Positions 11,471-20,974 of a DNA stretch of 64,000 nt are shown here, piece by piece. The stretch is from Serratia marcescens (GTDB taxonomy: Bacteria > Pseudomonadota > Gammaproteobacteria > Enterobacterales > Enterobacteriaceae): NCBI RefSeq assembly GCF_006715005.1, contig NZ_VFMJ01000001.1:4402001-4466000 (forward strand), read 5' to 3'. Made by a program: the position numbers and the translations under genes. Under the pieces are notes generated by a model that had not been told where the DNA came from, did not search any database, and saw only the letters and a list, made by a program, of their open reading frames with translations. How positions within the stretch are numbered: the stretch's first letter is position 1; each line of letters opens with the position of its first letter.

Positions 11471-11947
11471 ATGATGAAACAGATTACCGCCCATGAACTG
11501 ACAGCGATGAGCGAACAGGCCGCCAGCGTGGCCCGCCTGCGCGCGCACCGCACCTTACACGAAGAGTTGAGCGACCCGGTGCAACGCCTGGCGATCGCCA
11601 TGGAGCCCGGCACCTATATCCGCCCGCACCGCCACCCGCAAACCTGGGAGCTGCTGACGCCGCTGCGCGGTCGTTTTGTCGTGTTGCAGTTCAACGATGA
11701 CGGCGTCGTCACGCAGCGCACCCTGCTCGGCGAAGAAACCAAAGTGCTGGAGATGCCGGCATTTACCTGGCATGCGGTGCTGTCGGTCGATGCCGGCGGC
11801 GTGGTGTTCGAAGTGAAGCAGGGCCCGTATCAGGCACTGACCGAAGAGGACTGCATGCCATGGGCGCCGCAGGAAGGCGGCGAAGGCACCGAAGCAGTGA
11901 TGCGCTGGTATGCCACCGCGCAGGTCGGCGATCGCTACCCTCACTGA
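11471..11947 (+). CDS. WbuC-family cupin-fold metalloprotein
   Basis: The 158-residue protein resembles WbuC, a cupin protein usually found at the end of O-antigen or sugar-nucleotide clusters; its reaction is unknown. Cupin motif 1 is visible as YIRPHRHPQTWELLTPLRGRF (metal-binding His residues and Glu) and motif 2 as MPAFTWHAVLSVDAGGVVFEVKQGPY with one further His. The characteristic WbuC ending EVKEGP/EVKQGP is present. It stands alone between corA and uvrD and reads towards uvrD. The gene begins with two consecutive ATG codons; the first is used here. WbuC is a family call and no function is claimed. Confidence 0.8.
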   Translation: MMKQITAHELTAMSEQAASVARLRAHRTLHEELSDPVQRLAIAMEPGTYIRPHRHPQTWELLTPLRGRFVVLQFNDDGVVTQRTLLGEETKVLEMPAFTWHAVLSVDAGGVVFEVKQGPYQALTEEDCMPWAPQEGGEGTEAVMRWYATAQVGDRYPH

Positions 11948-11957
11948 TAATGAACGC

Positions 11958-11979
11958 TTGCAGGGGCCTGCCCCTGCAA
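11958..11979. terminator. Hairpin between convergent cupin gene and uvrD
   Basis: A perfect 10-bp stem (TTGCAGGGGC / GCCCCTGCAA) with a two-base loop sits 11 bases after the cupin-gene stop and 13 bases from the uvrD stop. There is no real T-run on either side, so termination activity is uncertain. Confidence 0.5.
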
Positions 11980-11992
11980 CTCTCCCCGCTCT

Positions 11993-14155
11993 TTATACCG
12001 TTTCCAGGCGAGCGTAGGCCGCCACCAGCCACTTGATGCCCTCGCCCGGGAAAGCGATCTGCAGCCGGCTGTGCTCGCCGCTGCCCTCCAGATTGACGAT
12101 GGTGCCTTCGCCAAACTTGGGATGGCGCACGCGCTGGCCCAGCTTGTAGCCGGTATCGTTCTCGCTGATCGGCGTGCCCATGCGGCGGTGATTGACCGGG
12201 CGCGATACGCTGGCGCGCAGGCGCACTTCTTCCACGCACTCTTCCGGCAGCTCGCCGATAAAGCGCGACGGCCGATGGTAAACCTCTTTGCCGTACAGAC
12301 GGCGCGTTTCGGCGTAGGTCAGCGTCAGCTTCTGCATGGCGCGCGTTACGCCCACATAGGCCAGACGACGCTCCTCCTCCAGACGGCCGCCTTCATCCAG
12401 CGACATCTGGCTCGGGAACATACCTTCTTCCATGCCGACGATAAACACCAGCGGGAACTCCAACCCCTTGGCCGAGTGCAGGGTCATCAGCTGCACCGCA
12501 TCCTGATAGGCGTCGGCCTGGCCTTCGCCCGCTTCCAGCGCCGCATGCGACAGGAATGCCTGCAGCGGCATTAGATCCTGATCTTCTTCCTGATAGCTGA
12601 ACTGGCGCGTCGCCGTCACCAGCTCCTCAAGGTTTTCGATACGCGCCTGCCCCTTCTCGCCTTTTTCCTGCTCATACATGATGAACAGTCCGGAATCGCG
12701 GATCACGCGGTCGGTCTGCACGTGCAGCGGCATGTCGGCGGTTTCATGCGCCAGCGACTCCACCAGTTCGATGAAGCGCTGCAGCGCCGACGCGGCGCGG
12801 CCGGCCAACACCTTGTCCTGCATCAGCTCGCGCGTCGCCTGCCACAGCGTCAGCTGGCGATCGCGCGCCGCCTGGCGCACCACGTCGAGGGTGCGATCGC
12901 CGATGCCGCGCGTCGGGGTGTTGACCACGCGCTCGAAGGCCGCATCGTCGTTGCGGTTGGAGATAAGGCGCAGGTAAGCCAGCGCATCCTTGATTTCCTG
13001 GCGTTCGAAGAAGCGCTGGCCACCGTAGATGCGGTACGGCATCGCCGTCTGCAACAGCGCCTCTTCCAGCACGCGCGACTGGGCGTTGCTGCGGTACAGG
13101 ATGGCGCAGTCGTTCAGCGCCCCGCCGTTGTCCTGCCAGGTCTTGATGCGGTTGACCACGAAGCGCGCTTCGTCGAGTTCGTTGAAGGCACAGTAAATGG
13201 AGATCGGTTCGCCTTCGCCGCCTTCGGTCCACAGGTTTTTGCCCATGCGCCCGTCGTTGTTGGCGATCAGGGTGTTGGCCGCTTTCAGGATGTTGCTGGT
13301 GGAACGGTAGTTCTGCTCCAGGCGGATGGTTTCCGCGCCGGGGAAATCTTTCAGGAAGCGCTGGATGTTTTCCACCTGCGCGCCGCGCCAGCCGTAGATC
13401 GACTGGTCATCGTCGCCGACGATCATCACGTTGCTGTTGCCGCCCGCCAGCAGACGGATCCAGGCGTACTGGATGCTGTTGGTATCCTGGAATTCGTCCA
13501 CCAGCACGTTGGTGAAACGTTCGCGGTAGTGGTTGAGGATATGCGGCTTGTTCAGCCACAGCTCGTGCGCGCGCAGCAGCAGCTCGGCGAAATCCACCAG
13601 CCCGGCGCGATCGCAGGCTTCCTGATAGGCCTGGTAGATGCGCAGCCAGGTGGCCTCTACCGGGTTGTTATAGGTCTCGACGTGCTGTGGGCGCAGGCCC
13701 TCGTCTTTCTTGCCGTTGATGTACCACATCGCCTGACGCGGCGGCCACTGCTTCTCGTCGACGTTCAGCGCCTTGATGATGCGCTTGAGCAGCCGCAGCT
13801 GGTCGTCGCTGTCGAGGATCTGGAAATCCTGCGGCAGGTTGGCTTCCAGGTGGTGGGCGCGCAGCAGACGATGCGCCAGGCCGTGGAAGGTGCCGATCCA
13901 CATGCCGCCCTGGCTGGTGCCGATCAGATGTTCGATACGGTGGCGCATTTCCGCCGCCGCCTTGTTGGTGAAGGTCACCGCCATAATCGAATACGGCGAA
14001 CAGTTCTCCACCGACAGCAGCCAGGCGATGCGATGCACAAGTACCCGGGTCTTGCCGCTGCCCGCCCCGGCCAGAACCAACAGGTTGCTGCGCGGCGCCG
14101 CCACGGCTTCACGTTGTTTTTCATTCAGGCTGTCGAGCAGATCGGAGACGTCCAT
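11993..14155 (-). CDS. uvrD: DNA helicase II UvrD
   Basis: UvrD is a superfamily 1A 3'-5' helicase that removes nicked strands in nucleotide excision and mismatch repair and clears protein roadblocks. Walker A is [11 protein letters not shown] near residue 30, the Q-motif precedes it, motif II is VDEFQDTN, motif III is [13 protein letters not shown], and the later motifs VTRAMQKL and TLHSAKGLEFP are intact. The C-terminal Tudor-like tail that binds RNA polymerase (GQRVRHPKFGEGTIV) is present. The ATG at 14155 gives 720 residues, as in E. coli. Upstream are a LexA box and an attenuator-like hairpin, annotated separately. Confidence 0.98.
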   Translation of the reverse strand: MDVSDLLDSLNEKQREAVAAPRSNLLVLAGAGSGKTRVLVHRIAWLLSVENCSPYSIMAVTFTNKAAAEMRHRIEHLIGTSQGGMWIGTFHGLAHRLLRAHHLEANLPQDFQILDSDDQLRLLKRIIKALNVDEKQWPPRQAMWYINGKKDEGLRPQHVETYNNPVEATWLRIYQAYQEACDRAGLVDFAELLLRAHELWLNKPHILNHYRERFTNVLVDEFQDTNSIQYAWIRLLAGGNSNVMIVGDDDQSIYGWRGAQVENIQRFLKDFPGAETIRLEQNYRSTSNILKAANTLIANNDGRMGKNLWTEGGEGEPISIYCAFNELDEARFVVNRIKTWQDNGGALNDCAILYRSNAQSRVLEEALLQTAMPYRIYGGQRFFERQEIKDALAYLRLISNRNDDAAFERVVNTPTRGIGDRTLDVVRQAARDRQLTLWQATRELMQDKVLAGRAASALQRFIELVESLAHETADMPLHVQTDRVIRDSGLFIMYEQEKGEKGQARIENLEELVTATRQFSYQEEDQDLMPLQAFLSHAALEAGEGQADAYQDAVQLMTLHSAKGLEFPLVFIVGMEEGMFPSQMSLDEGGRLEEERRLAYVGVTRAMQKLTLTYAETRRLYGKEVYHRPSRFIGELPEECVEEVRLRASVSRPVNHRRMGTPISENDTGYKLGQRVRHPKFGEGTIVNLEGSGEHSRLQIAFPGEGIKWLVAAYARLETV

Positions 14156-14177
14156 AGGCACCACTAATGGTTAAGGG

Positions 14178-14203
14178 AAAACCCGCCGGTGACGGGTTTT
14201 TCA
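14178..14203 (-). terminator. Attenuator-like hairpin in the uvrD leader
   Basis: The stem AAAACCCG / CGGGTTTT with a 7-base loop lies between the uvrD promoter/LexA box and the uvrD start, and is followed on the minus strand by TTTTCCC. E. coli uvrD is known to be controlled by LexA and by attenuation at a leader terminator, so the same arrangement is inferred here. It will also end transcripts arriving from yigB. Confidence 0.7.
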
Positions 14204-14219
14204 CTGGAAATTTATACAG
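14204..14219 (-). promoter_or_regulatory. LexA (SOS) box of uvrD
   Basis: Read on the minus strand the site is CTGT-ATAAATTT-CCAG, an SOS box of form CTGT-N8-ACAG with two changes in the right half. E. coli uvrD has the same imperfect CCAG half-site. It starts 13 bases downstream of a TATAAT box, where repressor would block initiation, and lies 49 bases upstream of the uvrD ATG. Confidence 0.8.
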
Positions 14220-14232
14220 AGTTCTGGCAGGG

Positions 14233-14260
14233 ATTATAACAATGCTGTCAGCGATGCCAA
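14233..14260 (-). promoter_or_regulatory. uvrD promoter inside the yigB 3' end
   Basis: On the minus strand TTGGCA (14260-14255) and TATAAT (14238-14233) are separated by 16 bases. The promoter overlaps the last codons and stop of yigB and points at uvrD, with the LexA box just downstream. Confidence 0.7.
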
Positions 14261-14950
14261 CTGCGAAATCTCAATATGCGGCAGCAAGCGGCTGTCGGCA
14301 GCCTGCATCAGGCAGCGTTGCCGATCGTTGATCCAACAGGCCTGCAGCCCCGCGCGCAGCGCGCCGGCGACGTCGGTAGTCAGATCGTCGCCCACGTGCA
14401 GGATCTGCTCGGGCGCCACGCCCAGCCGCTCAACGGCCAGGTGGTACATGTCCTGGTACGGCTTGGCGCGCCCGTCCGGCCCGGAGCGCAACACGAACTG
14501 GAAATAACCGTCCAGGCCGCATAGCGACGGATCGACGTTGCCGTTGGTGATCGCCACCAGCGGGTAGCGCGCGGCCAACGCCTTCAGCGTGGCGTGGGTC
14601 GCTTCCGGCACCTCGATGCGGCTGCGCCACAGCGCGAAGTTCTGCATCGCCGCATCGGCCCCGATCGCCGCTTCGGCGTCGCGCAGCCCCTGCCGGCTCA
14701 GCGCCAGATGAATGGCACGCCAGCGCCACTGGGTGACGTCATGGTAGATCTCCGGCTCCTGCTCGCGTAGCTCCTGACGCAGGCGATGAAAATCCGCCGA
14801 CTGAAAGCTGCTCAGGCCGGGGTGGTAACTCTGCAGGAAGGCCACCGATTGTTGTTCGGTTTGCCGGATCACCGGACGGTTATCATACAGCGTGTCGTCC
14901 AGATCGAAAGTCAGCGCCGCCAGCGGGCGCAGCGGGCGATAAAAATGCAT
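14234..14950 (-). CDS. yigB: HAD phosphatase YigB (flavin mononucleotide phosphatase)
   Basis: The 238-residue protein is a HAD-superfamily hydrolase; E. coli YigB dephosphorylates FMN to riboflavin and other phosphates. The nucleophile motif is [10 protein letters not shown], motif II is AITNGN, and motifs III/IV are [12 protein letters not shown] and [13 protein letters not shown]. The ATG at 14950 overlaps the xerC stop by one base (TGATG), so translation is probably coupled, and the N-terminus [19 protein letters not shown] matches the family. A frame extending up to 15172 is only overlap with xerC. It is the last gene of lptM-dapF-DUF484-xerC-yigB. Confidence 0.94.
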   Translation of the reverse strand: MHFYRPLRPLAALTFDLDDTLYDNRPVIRQTEQQSVAFLQSYHPGLSSFQSADFHRLRQELREQEPEIYHDVTQWRWRAIHLALSRQGLRDAEAAIGADAAMQNFALWRSRIEVPEATHATLKALAARYPLVAITNGNVDPSLCGLDGYFQFVLRSGPDGRAKPYQDMYHLAVERLGVAPEQILHVGDDLTTDVAGALRAGLQACWINDRQRCLMQAADSRLLPHIEISQLASLTALL

Positions 14951-15861
14951 CAGGATTTCCCCCGTTTGGCACGCGGATGCGCGGCATCGTACACGTTCGC
15001 CAGATGTTGAAAGTCGAGGTGGGTATAAATTTGCGTGGTGGTCAGGTTGGCGTGGCCGAGCAGTTCCTGCACCGCGCGCAGATCGCCGCTGGACTCCAGC
15101 ATGTGGGTGGCGAAGGAGTGGCGCAGCTTGTGCGGGTGAATATGGCTGTTGACGCCCTGTTTCACGCCCCACTCGGCGAAGCGCTTTTGCACGTTGCGCG
15201 TCGAGATGCGTCGCCCCTGATTGGACAGGAACATCGCGTCATCTTCCGGCCCGAACAGATCGCGCATCGCCAGCCAGTGTTCCAGCCAGGTGACGGCGGT
15301 GCGCCCGATCGGCAATTTGCGCTCTTTGCTGCCTTTCCCCATCACCCACACCTCGCCGGCGGCCATATCGACATGACGGCAATCCAGCCCCACCAGCTCG
15401 GAGAGGCGCAGGCCGGCGCCGTACATCACCTCCAGCATGGCGCGATCGCGCACCGCCAGCGGATCGTTGAGATCGATCTCCAGCAGCTGGTTCATTTCAT
15501 CGACGTCGATGTTTTTCGGCAGATGGCGGCCGCTGCGCGGCGTGCGGATGCCCTTGGCGGGGTTGGCGTGCAATACGCCCTGGCTGACCAGCCAGTCGAG
15601 GAAACTGCGCAGCGAAGAAAGCCGCAGCGCCAGGCTGGCGGACTGCAGGCCGGCGCGTTTGCTGCGCGCCGCCAGCATGCGCACCCGGGCGGCATCCAGC
15701 GCCACCCAGTCGGTGACGCCAATCTCCTGCGCCAGGCGCATCAGCGCCGCCAGCTGGCGTGAATAGCTGAGCTGCGTCAGCGGGCTGAGTTGGCGTTCTA
15801 CCTTGAGATAACGCAGAAACGCGTCCACCGGCTGCTGCAGGCTGGGCGCAATCGGCGTCAT
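14950..15861 (-). CDS. xerC: Tyrosine recombinase XerC
   Basis: XerC, together with XerD, resolves chromosome dimers at dif during division. The 303-residue protein has the N-terminal core-binding SAM-like domain (about 1-100) and the C-terminal catalytic domain with Arg in [12 protein letters not shown], Lys in [20 protein letters not shown] (His and Arg), the HxxLGH motif [15 protein letters not shown] and the nucleophile Tyr in that last segment. The start ATG overlaps the preceding DUF484 stop by four bases. This is the chromosomal housekeeping recombinase in its standard operon and not a mobile integrase. Confidence 0.97.
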   Translation of the reverse strand: MTPIAPSLQQPVDAFLRYLKVERQLSPLTQLSYSRQLAALMRLAQEIGVTDWVALDAARVRMLAARSKRAGLQSASLALRLSSLRSFLDWLVSQGVLHANPAKGIRTPRSGRHLPKNIDVDEMNQLLEIDLNDPLAVRDRAMLEVMYGAGLRLSELVGLDCRHVDMAAGEVWVMGKGSKERKLPIGRTAVTWLEHWLAMRDLFGPEDDAMFLSNQGRRISTRNVQKRFAEWGVKQGVNSHIHPHKLRHSFATHMLESSGDLRAVQELLGHANLTTTQIYTHLDFQHLANVYDAAHPRAKRGKS

Positions 15862-16571
15862 GCGCGTTCGACCCAGCGTTCCAGCAGTTCCGGCAGCATG
15901 CGCGCCAGTTGATTGAGCATCACCGTGCCCATGCCCTGCTGATAGTGTTGCGTATCGCGGCTGCTGAAGATCACCATGCCCAGTTCGCCGTCGTCGCCCA
16001 GCATCGACAGCGCCACCGAGCCAATCTGGCCAATCTGTTTGGCCTGCGGCAACAGCAGCAGCAGTTCGGGGCCGTTCAGACCACCGAGGTAGTGTTGTTC
16101 GCTGCCCAGCCGCTGAATGCGGAACGGCTCGAACGCCGAACGCGTCAGCGCCAGGTGGGTGAAGTCGGAAGGTGCGCCGATCTTCCAGCGTTCGGCGAAC
16201 AGGCGCACCGTGGCGCCGGCTAAACCGAAGCCGCGCGCCCAGCGCTGCAGCCGATTGAGCATGTCCTGCAGGCTGTCGGCGGTGGCCAAATCGGCCTGCA
16301 GGTGCAGCAACCGGGCGAACAGCCCTTCGTTGGCGCTGGCCTGTTCCATCAACAGCGTGATCTCTTCTTCCAGCCGTTCGATGTGATTGCGCTGGCGGGC
16401 CAGATGCCATTCCACCAGCGAAACGGTGCCGCGCACCGGGTGCGGCACGCGCATCTGTTCAACCTGGCGTGCGTTGCGAATAAAGAAATCCGGGTTCTGC
16501 AGCAGATACTGCATCACGGTGTCGTCATCCAGCGCCAGGCCGGCGACGCTCTGTTCTTCTACGCTTTTCAT
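15858..16571 (-). CDS. DUF484 domain-containing protein
   Basis: This 237-residue protein matches the DUF484 family found between dapF and xerC in gammaproteobacteria. The C-terminal two-thirds looks like a GAF-type fold, and residues about 60-90 ([20 protein letters not shown]) are likely coiled coil. The function is not established; conserved position upstream of xerC suggests a link with recombination or cell-cycle signalling, which is speculation. It overlaps both dapF (stop) and xerC (start) by four bases, implying translational coupling. E. coli carries only a short remnant called yigA at this position, so the full-length form here is worth noting. Confidence 0.88.
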   Translation of the reverse strand: MKSVEEQSVAGLALDDDTVMQYLLQNPDFFIRNARQVEQMRVPHPVRGTVSLVEWHLARQRNHIERLEEEITLLMEQASANEGLFARLLHLQADLATADSLQDMLNRLQRWARGFGLAGATVRLFAERWKIGAPSDFTHLALTRSAFEPFRIQRLGSEQHYLGGLNGPELLLLLPQAKQIGQIGSVALSMLGDDGELGMVIFSSRDTQHYQQGMGTVMLNQLARMLPELLERWVERA

Positions 16572-17392
16572 AGATGAATAAATCCGTCATAGACATGGGT
16601 TGCCGGACCGGTCATAAACAGCGGGTTGCCCGGCCCTTTCCAGCGAATATGCAGGCTGCCGCCCGGCAGTTCTACATGCACCTCTTCTGACAGCAATTCC
16701 TGTTGGATCCCCACCGCCACCGCCGCACAGGCGCCGCTGCCGCAGGCCTGCGTTTCGCCGGCGCCGCGCTCGTAAACGCGCAGCTTGATGTGATCGCGGC
16801 TGACCACCTGCATAAAGCCGATGTTGGCCCGTTCCGGGAAGCGCTCATGCCCTTCCAGCACCGGCCCGAGCAGCTCCACCTTGGCGGTTTTTACATCATC
16901 CACCTGCAAAACACAATGCGGGTTGCCCATCGACACCACGCCGCACAGCACGGTATGTTCCGCCGCGCGCATGATGTAGGTCTTTTCGGCCTTGGCGGCG
17001 CGGAACGGCACCGCCTGCGGGTCGAAATTCGGCTCGCCCATGTTGACGCACACCAGATCGTCGTCGGTGACGCTGAGCACCATGCGCCCGGTTTGGGTGC
17101 TGACGCGAATATCGCGTTTGTTGGTCAGCCCTTTCAGCCGTACGAAACGCGCGAAGCAACGCGCGCCGTTGCCGCACTGCGCCACTTCGCTGCCGTCGGC
17201 GTTAAAAATTCGGTAGTGAAAATCCAGCTCGGGATCGTAAGGCGGTTCTACCACCAGCATCTGGTCAAAGCCGACGCCCAGGTGCCGATCGGCCAGCCGG
17301 CGGATCAGCTCAGGTGAAAAATAGACATTCTGTGTAACGGCATCGACCACCATAAAGTCGTTGCCCAGACCGTGCATTTTGGAGAACTGCAT
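16568..17392 (-). CDS. dapF: Diaminopimelate epimerase DapF
   Basis: DapF converts LL-diaminopimelate to the meso form for lysine and peptidoglycan synthesis, using two cysteines and no cofactor. The two active-site segments are [13 protein letters not shown] (first Cys) and [14 protein letters not shown] (second Cys). The length, 274 residues, equals E. coli DapF, and the start [13 protein letters not shown] is the standard N-terminus. It lies 71 bases after lptM and overlaps the DUF484 gene. Confidence 0.98.
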   Translation of the reverse strand: MQFSKMHGLGNDFMVVDAVTQNVYFSPELIRRLADRHLGVGFDQMLVVEPPYDPELDFHYRIFNADGSEVAQCGNGARCFARFVRLKGLTNKRDIRVSTQTGRMVLSVTDDDLVCVNMGEPNFDPQAVPFRAAKAEKTYIMRAAEHTVLCGVVSMGNPHCVLQVDDVKTAKVELLGPVLEGHERFPERANIGFMQVVSRDHIKLRVYERGAGETQACGSGACAAVAVGIQQELLSEEVHVELPGGSLHIRWKGPGNPLFMTGPATHVYDGFIHL

Positions 17393-17463
17393 ATCATACT
17401 CCGCTATCTGGACGCGCTATCCGTCTTGATTTTGCGGCGGCGCTGGCCACCGCAAACAGGGTG

Positions 17464-17676
17464 TTACTGGTCGACCATCGACGGTTTTTGCTGAGAGCCA
17501 GACTGCTCCTGCTGGTTCTTTTGCACCTGATCGCCCGTTTGCACCGGCGGCTTGGCCGGTTTTTGGCCGGCGGAATCGGCAGGTGGGAAGTAAAGCGGGC
17601 CCTTCAGACCACAGCCGGCGAGGCCGGTAAGCAGAACTGCCATCAGCGCATAGCGTAGTTGTTTTTTCATTTGCAT
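17464..17676 (-). CDS. lptM: LPS assembly lipoprotein LptM (YifL)
   Basis: The 70-residue lipoprotein has a basic start, a hydrophobic segment and the lipobox LAGC followed by the highly conserved GLKGPLYFPP. LptM helps the LptD/LptE outer-membrane LPS translocon mature by promoting correct disulfide formation in LptD. The rest of the protein is a low-complexity Pro/Gln/Lys tail. The ATG at 17676 has an ACAGG site at suitable spacing; a second ATG two codons later (17670) is nearly as likely. It heads the dapF operon and is divergent from cyaY, the E. coli order. Confidence 0.93.
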   Translation of the reverse strand: MQMKKQLRYALMAVLLTGLAGCGLKGPLYFPPADSAGQKPAKPPVQTGDQVQKNQQEQSGSQQKPSMVDQ

Positions 17677-17748
17677 TAATGCCTGTAATTCATGCGTCCA
17701 AGGTCTCTATAATCGCAGGTGGATCATGAAAAGCAATAGGAATTGAAT

Positions 17749-18069
17749 ATGAACGACAGCGAGTTTCATCAGTTGGCCGACCAGCTGATGCTGAATATTG
17801 AAGAGACACTGGACGATTTTGACGGCGATGCGGACATCGATTACGAAACCAATGGCGGCGTAATGACGCTGAGCTTCGAAAACGGCACCAAAATCGTCAT
17901 CAACCGCCAGGAGCCGCTGCACCAGGTGTGGCTCGCCACCAAGGCCGGCGGTTACCACTTCAACTACCGCGACGGCGTTTGGCTATGCGATCGCAGCGGG
18001 CAGCCGTTTTATCAGCTGCTCAGCGAAGCGGCCAGCGCGCAGGCCGGCGAGGAACTGCATTTTTCCTGA
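17749..18069 (+). CDS. cyaY: Bacterial frataxin CyaY
   Basis: CyaY is an iron-binding regulator of iron-sulfur cluster assembly that interacts with IscS. The first helix is acidic ([15 protein letters not shown]), which is the iron and IscS surface, and the beta-sheet signature [20 protein letters not shown] is intact. The 106-residue length equals E. coli CyaY. The ATG at 17749 follows an AGG ribosome site by eight bases; the TTG two codons before it is rejected. It is divergent from lptM and convergent with cyaA. Confidence 0.97.
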   Translation: MNDSEFHQLADQLMLNIEETLDDFDGDADIDYETNGGVMTLSFENGTKIVINRQEPLHQVWLATKAGGYHFNYRDGVWLCDRSGQPFYQLLSEAASAQAGEELHFS

Positions 18070-18078
18070 GGCTAAGCA

Positions 18079-18097
18079 GGGCTCGGCAACCGAGCCC
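18079..18097. terminator. Hairpin between convergent cyaY and cyaA
   Basis: A perfect 8-bp stem (GGGCTCGG / CCGAGCCC) with a three-base loop fills the 36-base gap between the two stops. No strong T-run is seen on either side, so it may be a bidirectional but inefficient terminator. Confidence 0.55.
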
Positions 18098-18105
18098 TTG
18101 CGGCG

Positions 18106-20658
18106 TCAATGCAGCTGGAACTGCTGTTTCAGCGGCTGAGCGGCGCCGTCGGCCACCGTCACGCACAGGCTGGACAGCACGTTGCTGCGGAAAGGGATCA
18201 CCTGCGTGCGCCCGTCGAGCTGCACGATCTGATAGAACTGCGGCAGGTTGAAGTTGATGAAGCTGGAGCCGTAGGTGAAGCGATCGTGCGAAGAGGAGTA
18301 GAAGCGGCTGACGTCGCGCACCAGCTCCTCCTTACTGCCCTCGCAGTGGTGATACACCTCCACCCGATTCGACTCGTCCAGAATATAGATGTTGAAGCCC
18401 TTGTCGTCTGAGGTGTCTTCGAAGAAGAACTGGATGATCCCCTCGCTGGCGAAACCATCCACCACCGGCGGCAGATGCACCTGATCGGTTTCCACCTTGA
18501 TAGACAGGCCGTGCAGCTTGTTGTTGGAGATCGCGCCGTAGAACTCCACCGCATTTTCCAACTTTTGCACCGACACGCTCAAGCGCTCGAAGAACAGCCC
18601 CCAGGTCTGCCCGGCGACGCGCACCGCCTTGAAGCGGCCGGGTTCCAGGCGAGTGCTGGACAGGCGCAGCTCGATGCACTCCGACACCAGCTGCTGGATA
18701 CGGGTGCGGATCAGGCCGCGCAGGTGCTGGCTGTAGCAGAACACTTCCACCGACTCCGGCGGCGCGGCATCCTGGTGCATTTTGCCGAGAATGGTTTTCA
18801 ACGCTTCCAGCACCGACTGCTCGCCGCTGAAATGCAGGGTGCGCACTTCGTTCCAGGAGTTGCGGTACAGCAGATCGATGCTGCCCACCAGACACTGCTG
18901 CTGCTGGCCAAAGCTGAACACGTCCAGCTTGCGGAAATCGAAGTGTACTACCTGATTACGGAAGGCGGCGGTCGGATCGTTTTCCAGATTGACGATGATC
19001 GCCAAATGCCGGATCTCACACGGGCTGTACAGCGCTTTCGGCGTTGGCGCCGGCAGGCGCAGCGGGAAGTGATGAGAAACGTCGGCCACCAGTTCCTGCA
19101 GTTTGGCGGTGTCGCACAGGTTGCCGCTTTTGATGTGCAGGCGGGTCTGCGGCGTCAGCAGGCCGTTGAAATAGGCCCAGGCCACCAGCTTGTTCAGGTA
19201 GCGGTTATATTCCAGCGGCTGATGGCTGACGATCGAATCCATGGCCGGTGCCTGATTATACAGGTACCAGCCGGTGCGGTTGGCGCGGCCAACCGGCACG
19301 TGAATAAAGGTTAAATCGTTTTCCGACAGGTCCGGTGAGATCTGCGGGTTCACCAGCGTCACCTTGCCGGGCAGCGCTTCGAACGCCGCATACAGTTTGC
19401 GGGTCAGCACGCCGATATCCTGCGGGCTGGCGCTGACGCTGAGGTTGTTGCGGCGGGCGAAACGGATCAGGTTGCGGTAGCTCTGCATCATCGCGTCGAG
19501 CAGTTCGTTATGCGCTTCGCGCACCCGTTCGATTTTCCAGTTGGCGCGGTTGTCCAGCATCGCCAGGCGCTCTTCGCTCCAGCCCCACTCGCTGACCAGC
19601 TGGCTGAGGATCTCGCGCCGCCAGCCGACGCAGGCCTTGGCCAGCGACAGCTTTTCACACACTTTCAGGTAGAAACAGCGGCGGGCCAGATCGAGGCGGG
19701 TGGTGTCATTGATGTCGGTCAGGTAGCGGGTCACGCGCTCGAGCATCATGCAGTAGGCGTCGAGCCCGAAGCTGACGATCTCACCCTGATGCAGGCGGTG
19801 TTTGATGTCCGTCGCCAGCAGTTGGGTATTGGGGTATTCCCAGGAATAGGCTTCCAGCAGCAGGGTCTTCAGCACCGCCTTGTAAGGCGAATCGATGCTC
19901 TTGTACAGCTGCCACAGGCTGGCGCCGAAGTACTCTTCCGCCGACAGCGAACTCAGGCCGCCGAGATCCAGCCACTCGTTCGGCGTCAGCGCGCCCTGCG
20001 CGTACAGCGACAGCACGTATTCATCGTAGTGCGCTTCTTCTTCGCCCGGCACCATGTTCCACAGGATGCGTTTGCCGGCCAGGCGCACCGCGGTGCGGTA
20101 AAATTCGTCGAGCAACAGGATATGCTGCGTCGAGCCGCAGTCTTCGCCACCCAGGCTGCCGCTTTCATTATGGCGGAAGCGGTTTTCGTCGATCAGGAAG
20201 AAGCTGACTTCCACCCCCATCGAGGCGGCCCACTTCTCAAGCAGGCTGCATTTTTGCTGCAGGCGGGTGCGTTCTTCGTTGTCCAGCCAGGACTGGTGGC
20301 AGACCCAGATGTCGAGATCCGAGCTGCAGCTTTGGCCGATAGACGAGGTGCTGCCCATCGAGTAGACGCCGGTGATCGGCAGCTCGCCGCTGGCCGGTTT
20401 GTCAAACGGGCTGCCCCATTTGTCTTCTAAATCGTTCAGGTAATCTTGTTGAGTTTCATCAGGCGTGTAGAGGCAAATGCCGTGGGGAACGTTACCGTTC
20501 AGGTAACCCGGCATCAGCGGGTGGTGGTGGTGCAGTAAGGTGGGCAGCAGACTGTATACCCGTTGAAACGCGGGCTTCATAGCCGCTAGGGCGCGATCGA
20601 CGCGTAGCTGATTGATCGCATCCAGTCTCTGCTTCAATGTCTCGATGTAGAGGTACAA
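18106..20658 (-). CDS. cyaA: Class I adenylate cyclase CyaA
   Basis: CyaA makes cAMP from ATP and is controlled by the glucose phosphotransferase system through EIIA-Glc. The N-terminal catalytic half carries the nucleotidyltransferase signature [21 protein letters not shown], and the C-terminal half (after about residue 540) is the regulatory region; the sequence is close to E. coli throughout at 850 residues (E. coli 848). The start codon is TTG, as in E. coli, where the weak UUG limits toxic overexpression. Upstream are a promoter and CRP site. Divergent from hemC. Confidence 0.98.
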   Translation of the reverse strand: MYLYIETLKQRLDAINQLRVDRALAAMKPAFQRVYSLLPTLLHHHHPLMPGYLNGNVPHGICLYTPDETQQDYLNDLEDKWGSPFDKPASGELPITGVYSMGSTSSIGQSCSSDLDIWVCHQSWLDNEERTRLQQKCSLLEKWAASMGVEVSFFLIDENRFRHNESGSLGGEDCGSTQHILLLDEFYRTAVRLAGKRILWNMVPGEEEAHYDEYVLSLYAQGALTPNEWLDLGGLSSLSAEEYFGASLWQLYKSIDSPYKAVLKTLLLEAYSWEYPNTQLLATDIKHRLHQGEIVSFGLDAYCMMLERVTRYLTDINDTTRLDLARRCFYLKVCEKLSLAKACVGWRREILSQLVSEWGWSEERLAMLDNRANWKIERVREAHNELLDAMMQSYRNLIRFARRNNLSVSASPQDIGVLTRKLYAAFEALPGKVTLVNPQISPDLSENDLTFIHVPVGRANRTGWYLYNQAPAMDSIVSHQPLEYNRYLNKLVAWAYFNGLLTPQTRLHIKSGNLCDTAKLQELVADVSHHFPLRLPAPTPKALYSPCEIRHLAIIVNLENDPTAAFRNQVVHFDFRKLDVFSFGQQQQCLVGSIDLLYRNSWNEVRTLHFSGEQSVLEALKTILGKMHQDAAPPESVEVFCYSQHLRGLIRTRIQQLVSECIELRLSSTRLEPGRFKAVRVAGQTWGLFFERLSVSVQKLENAVEFYGAISNNKLHGLSIKVETDQVHLPPVVDGFASEGIIQFFFEDTSDDKGFNIYILDESNRVEVYHHCEGSKEELVRDVSRFYSSSHDRFTYGSSFINFNLPQFYQIVQLDGRTQVIPFRSNVLSSLCVTVADGAAQPLKQQFQLH

Positions 20659-20751
20659 GACGTCTCGCCTGATTATCCCGGTGTTTAGAAAAAAACCCGT
20701 ATTCCATAAGCGCCGTTAGTGTAAGAAGAATATTTGGCGACTTATTGCTGG

Positions 20752-20773
20752 AAACGTGATCAATTTAACACCT
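20752..20773 (-). promoter_or_regulatory. CRP site over the cyaA promoter -10
   Basis: Read on the minus strand, this 22-bp site (half-sites GGTGTTAAATTG and ATCACGTTT) is the same as the E. coli cyaA CRP site as I remember it. It covers the TAAATT -10 box, so cAMP-CRP should repress cyaA, giving negative feedback on cAMP synthesis. Confidence 0.82.
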
Positions 20774-20790
20774 TGCTGATTGACCGTAAA
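20762..20790 (-). promoter_or_regulatory. cyaA main promoter (P2-like)
   Basis: On the minus strand TTTACG (20790-20785) and TAAATT (20767-20762) are 17 bases apart. Position and sequence agree with E. coli cyaA P2, and the start of cyaA lies about 100 bases downstream. The rest of the 316-base cyaA-hemC gap must hold the hemC promoter, which I could not assign with confidence. Confidence 0.7.
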
Positions 20791-20974
20791 GGAGGTAACG
20801 CTTCACAATTATTGTAGCGCTTCCCTAAACGATTTACCCGCAGTGTTAACTGCCCCAAAGCACATCACACGTCCCTTTGATTCCGTTGTCCTTTTTCCGC
20901 CTCCGGCTTCTTGCACTGACAGTATTGGCTCTCAGTGGTAGGATGGATGGCGAAATATAAAAACGGTAACAAGC

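Noticed and set aside
14950-15861. xerC considered as a sign of an integrated mobile element
   Set aside because: It is the housekeeping recombinase in the standard dapF operon, with no attachment repeats or phage genes around.
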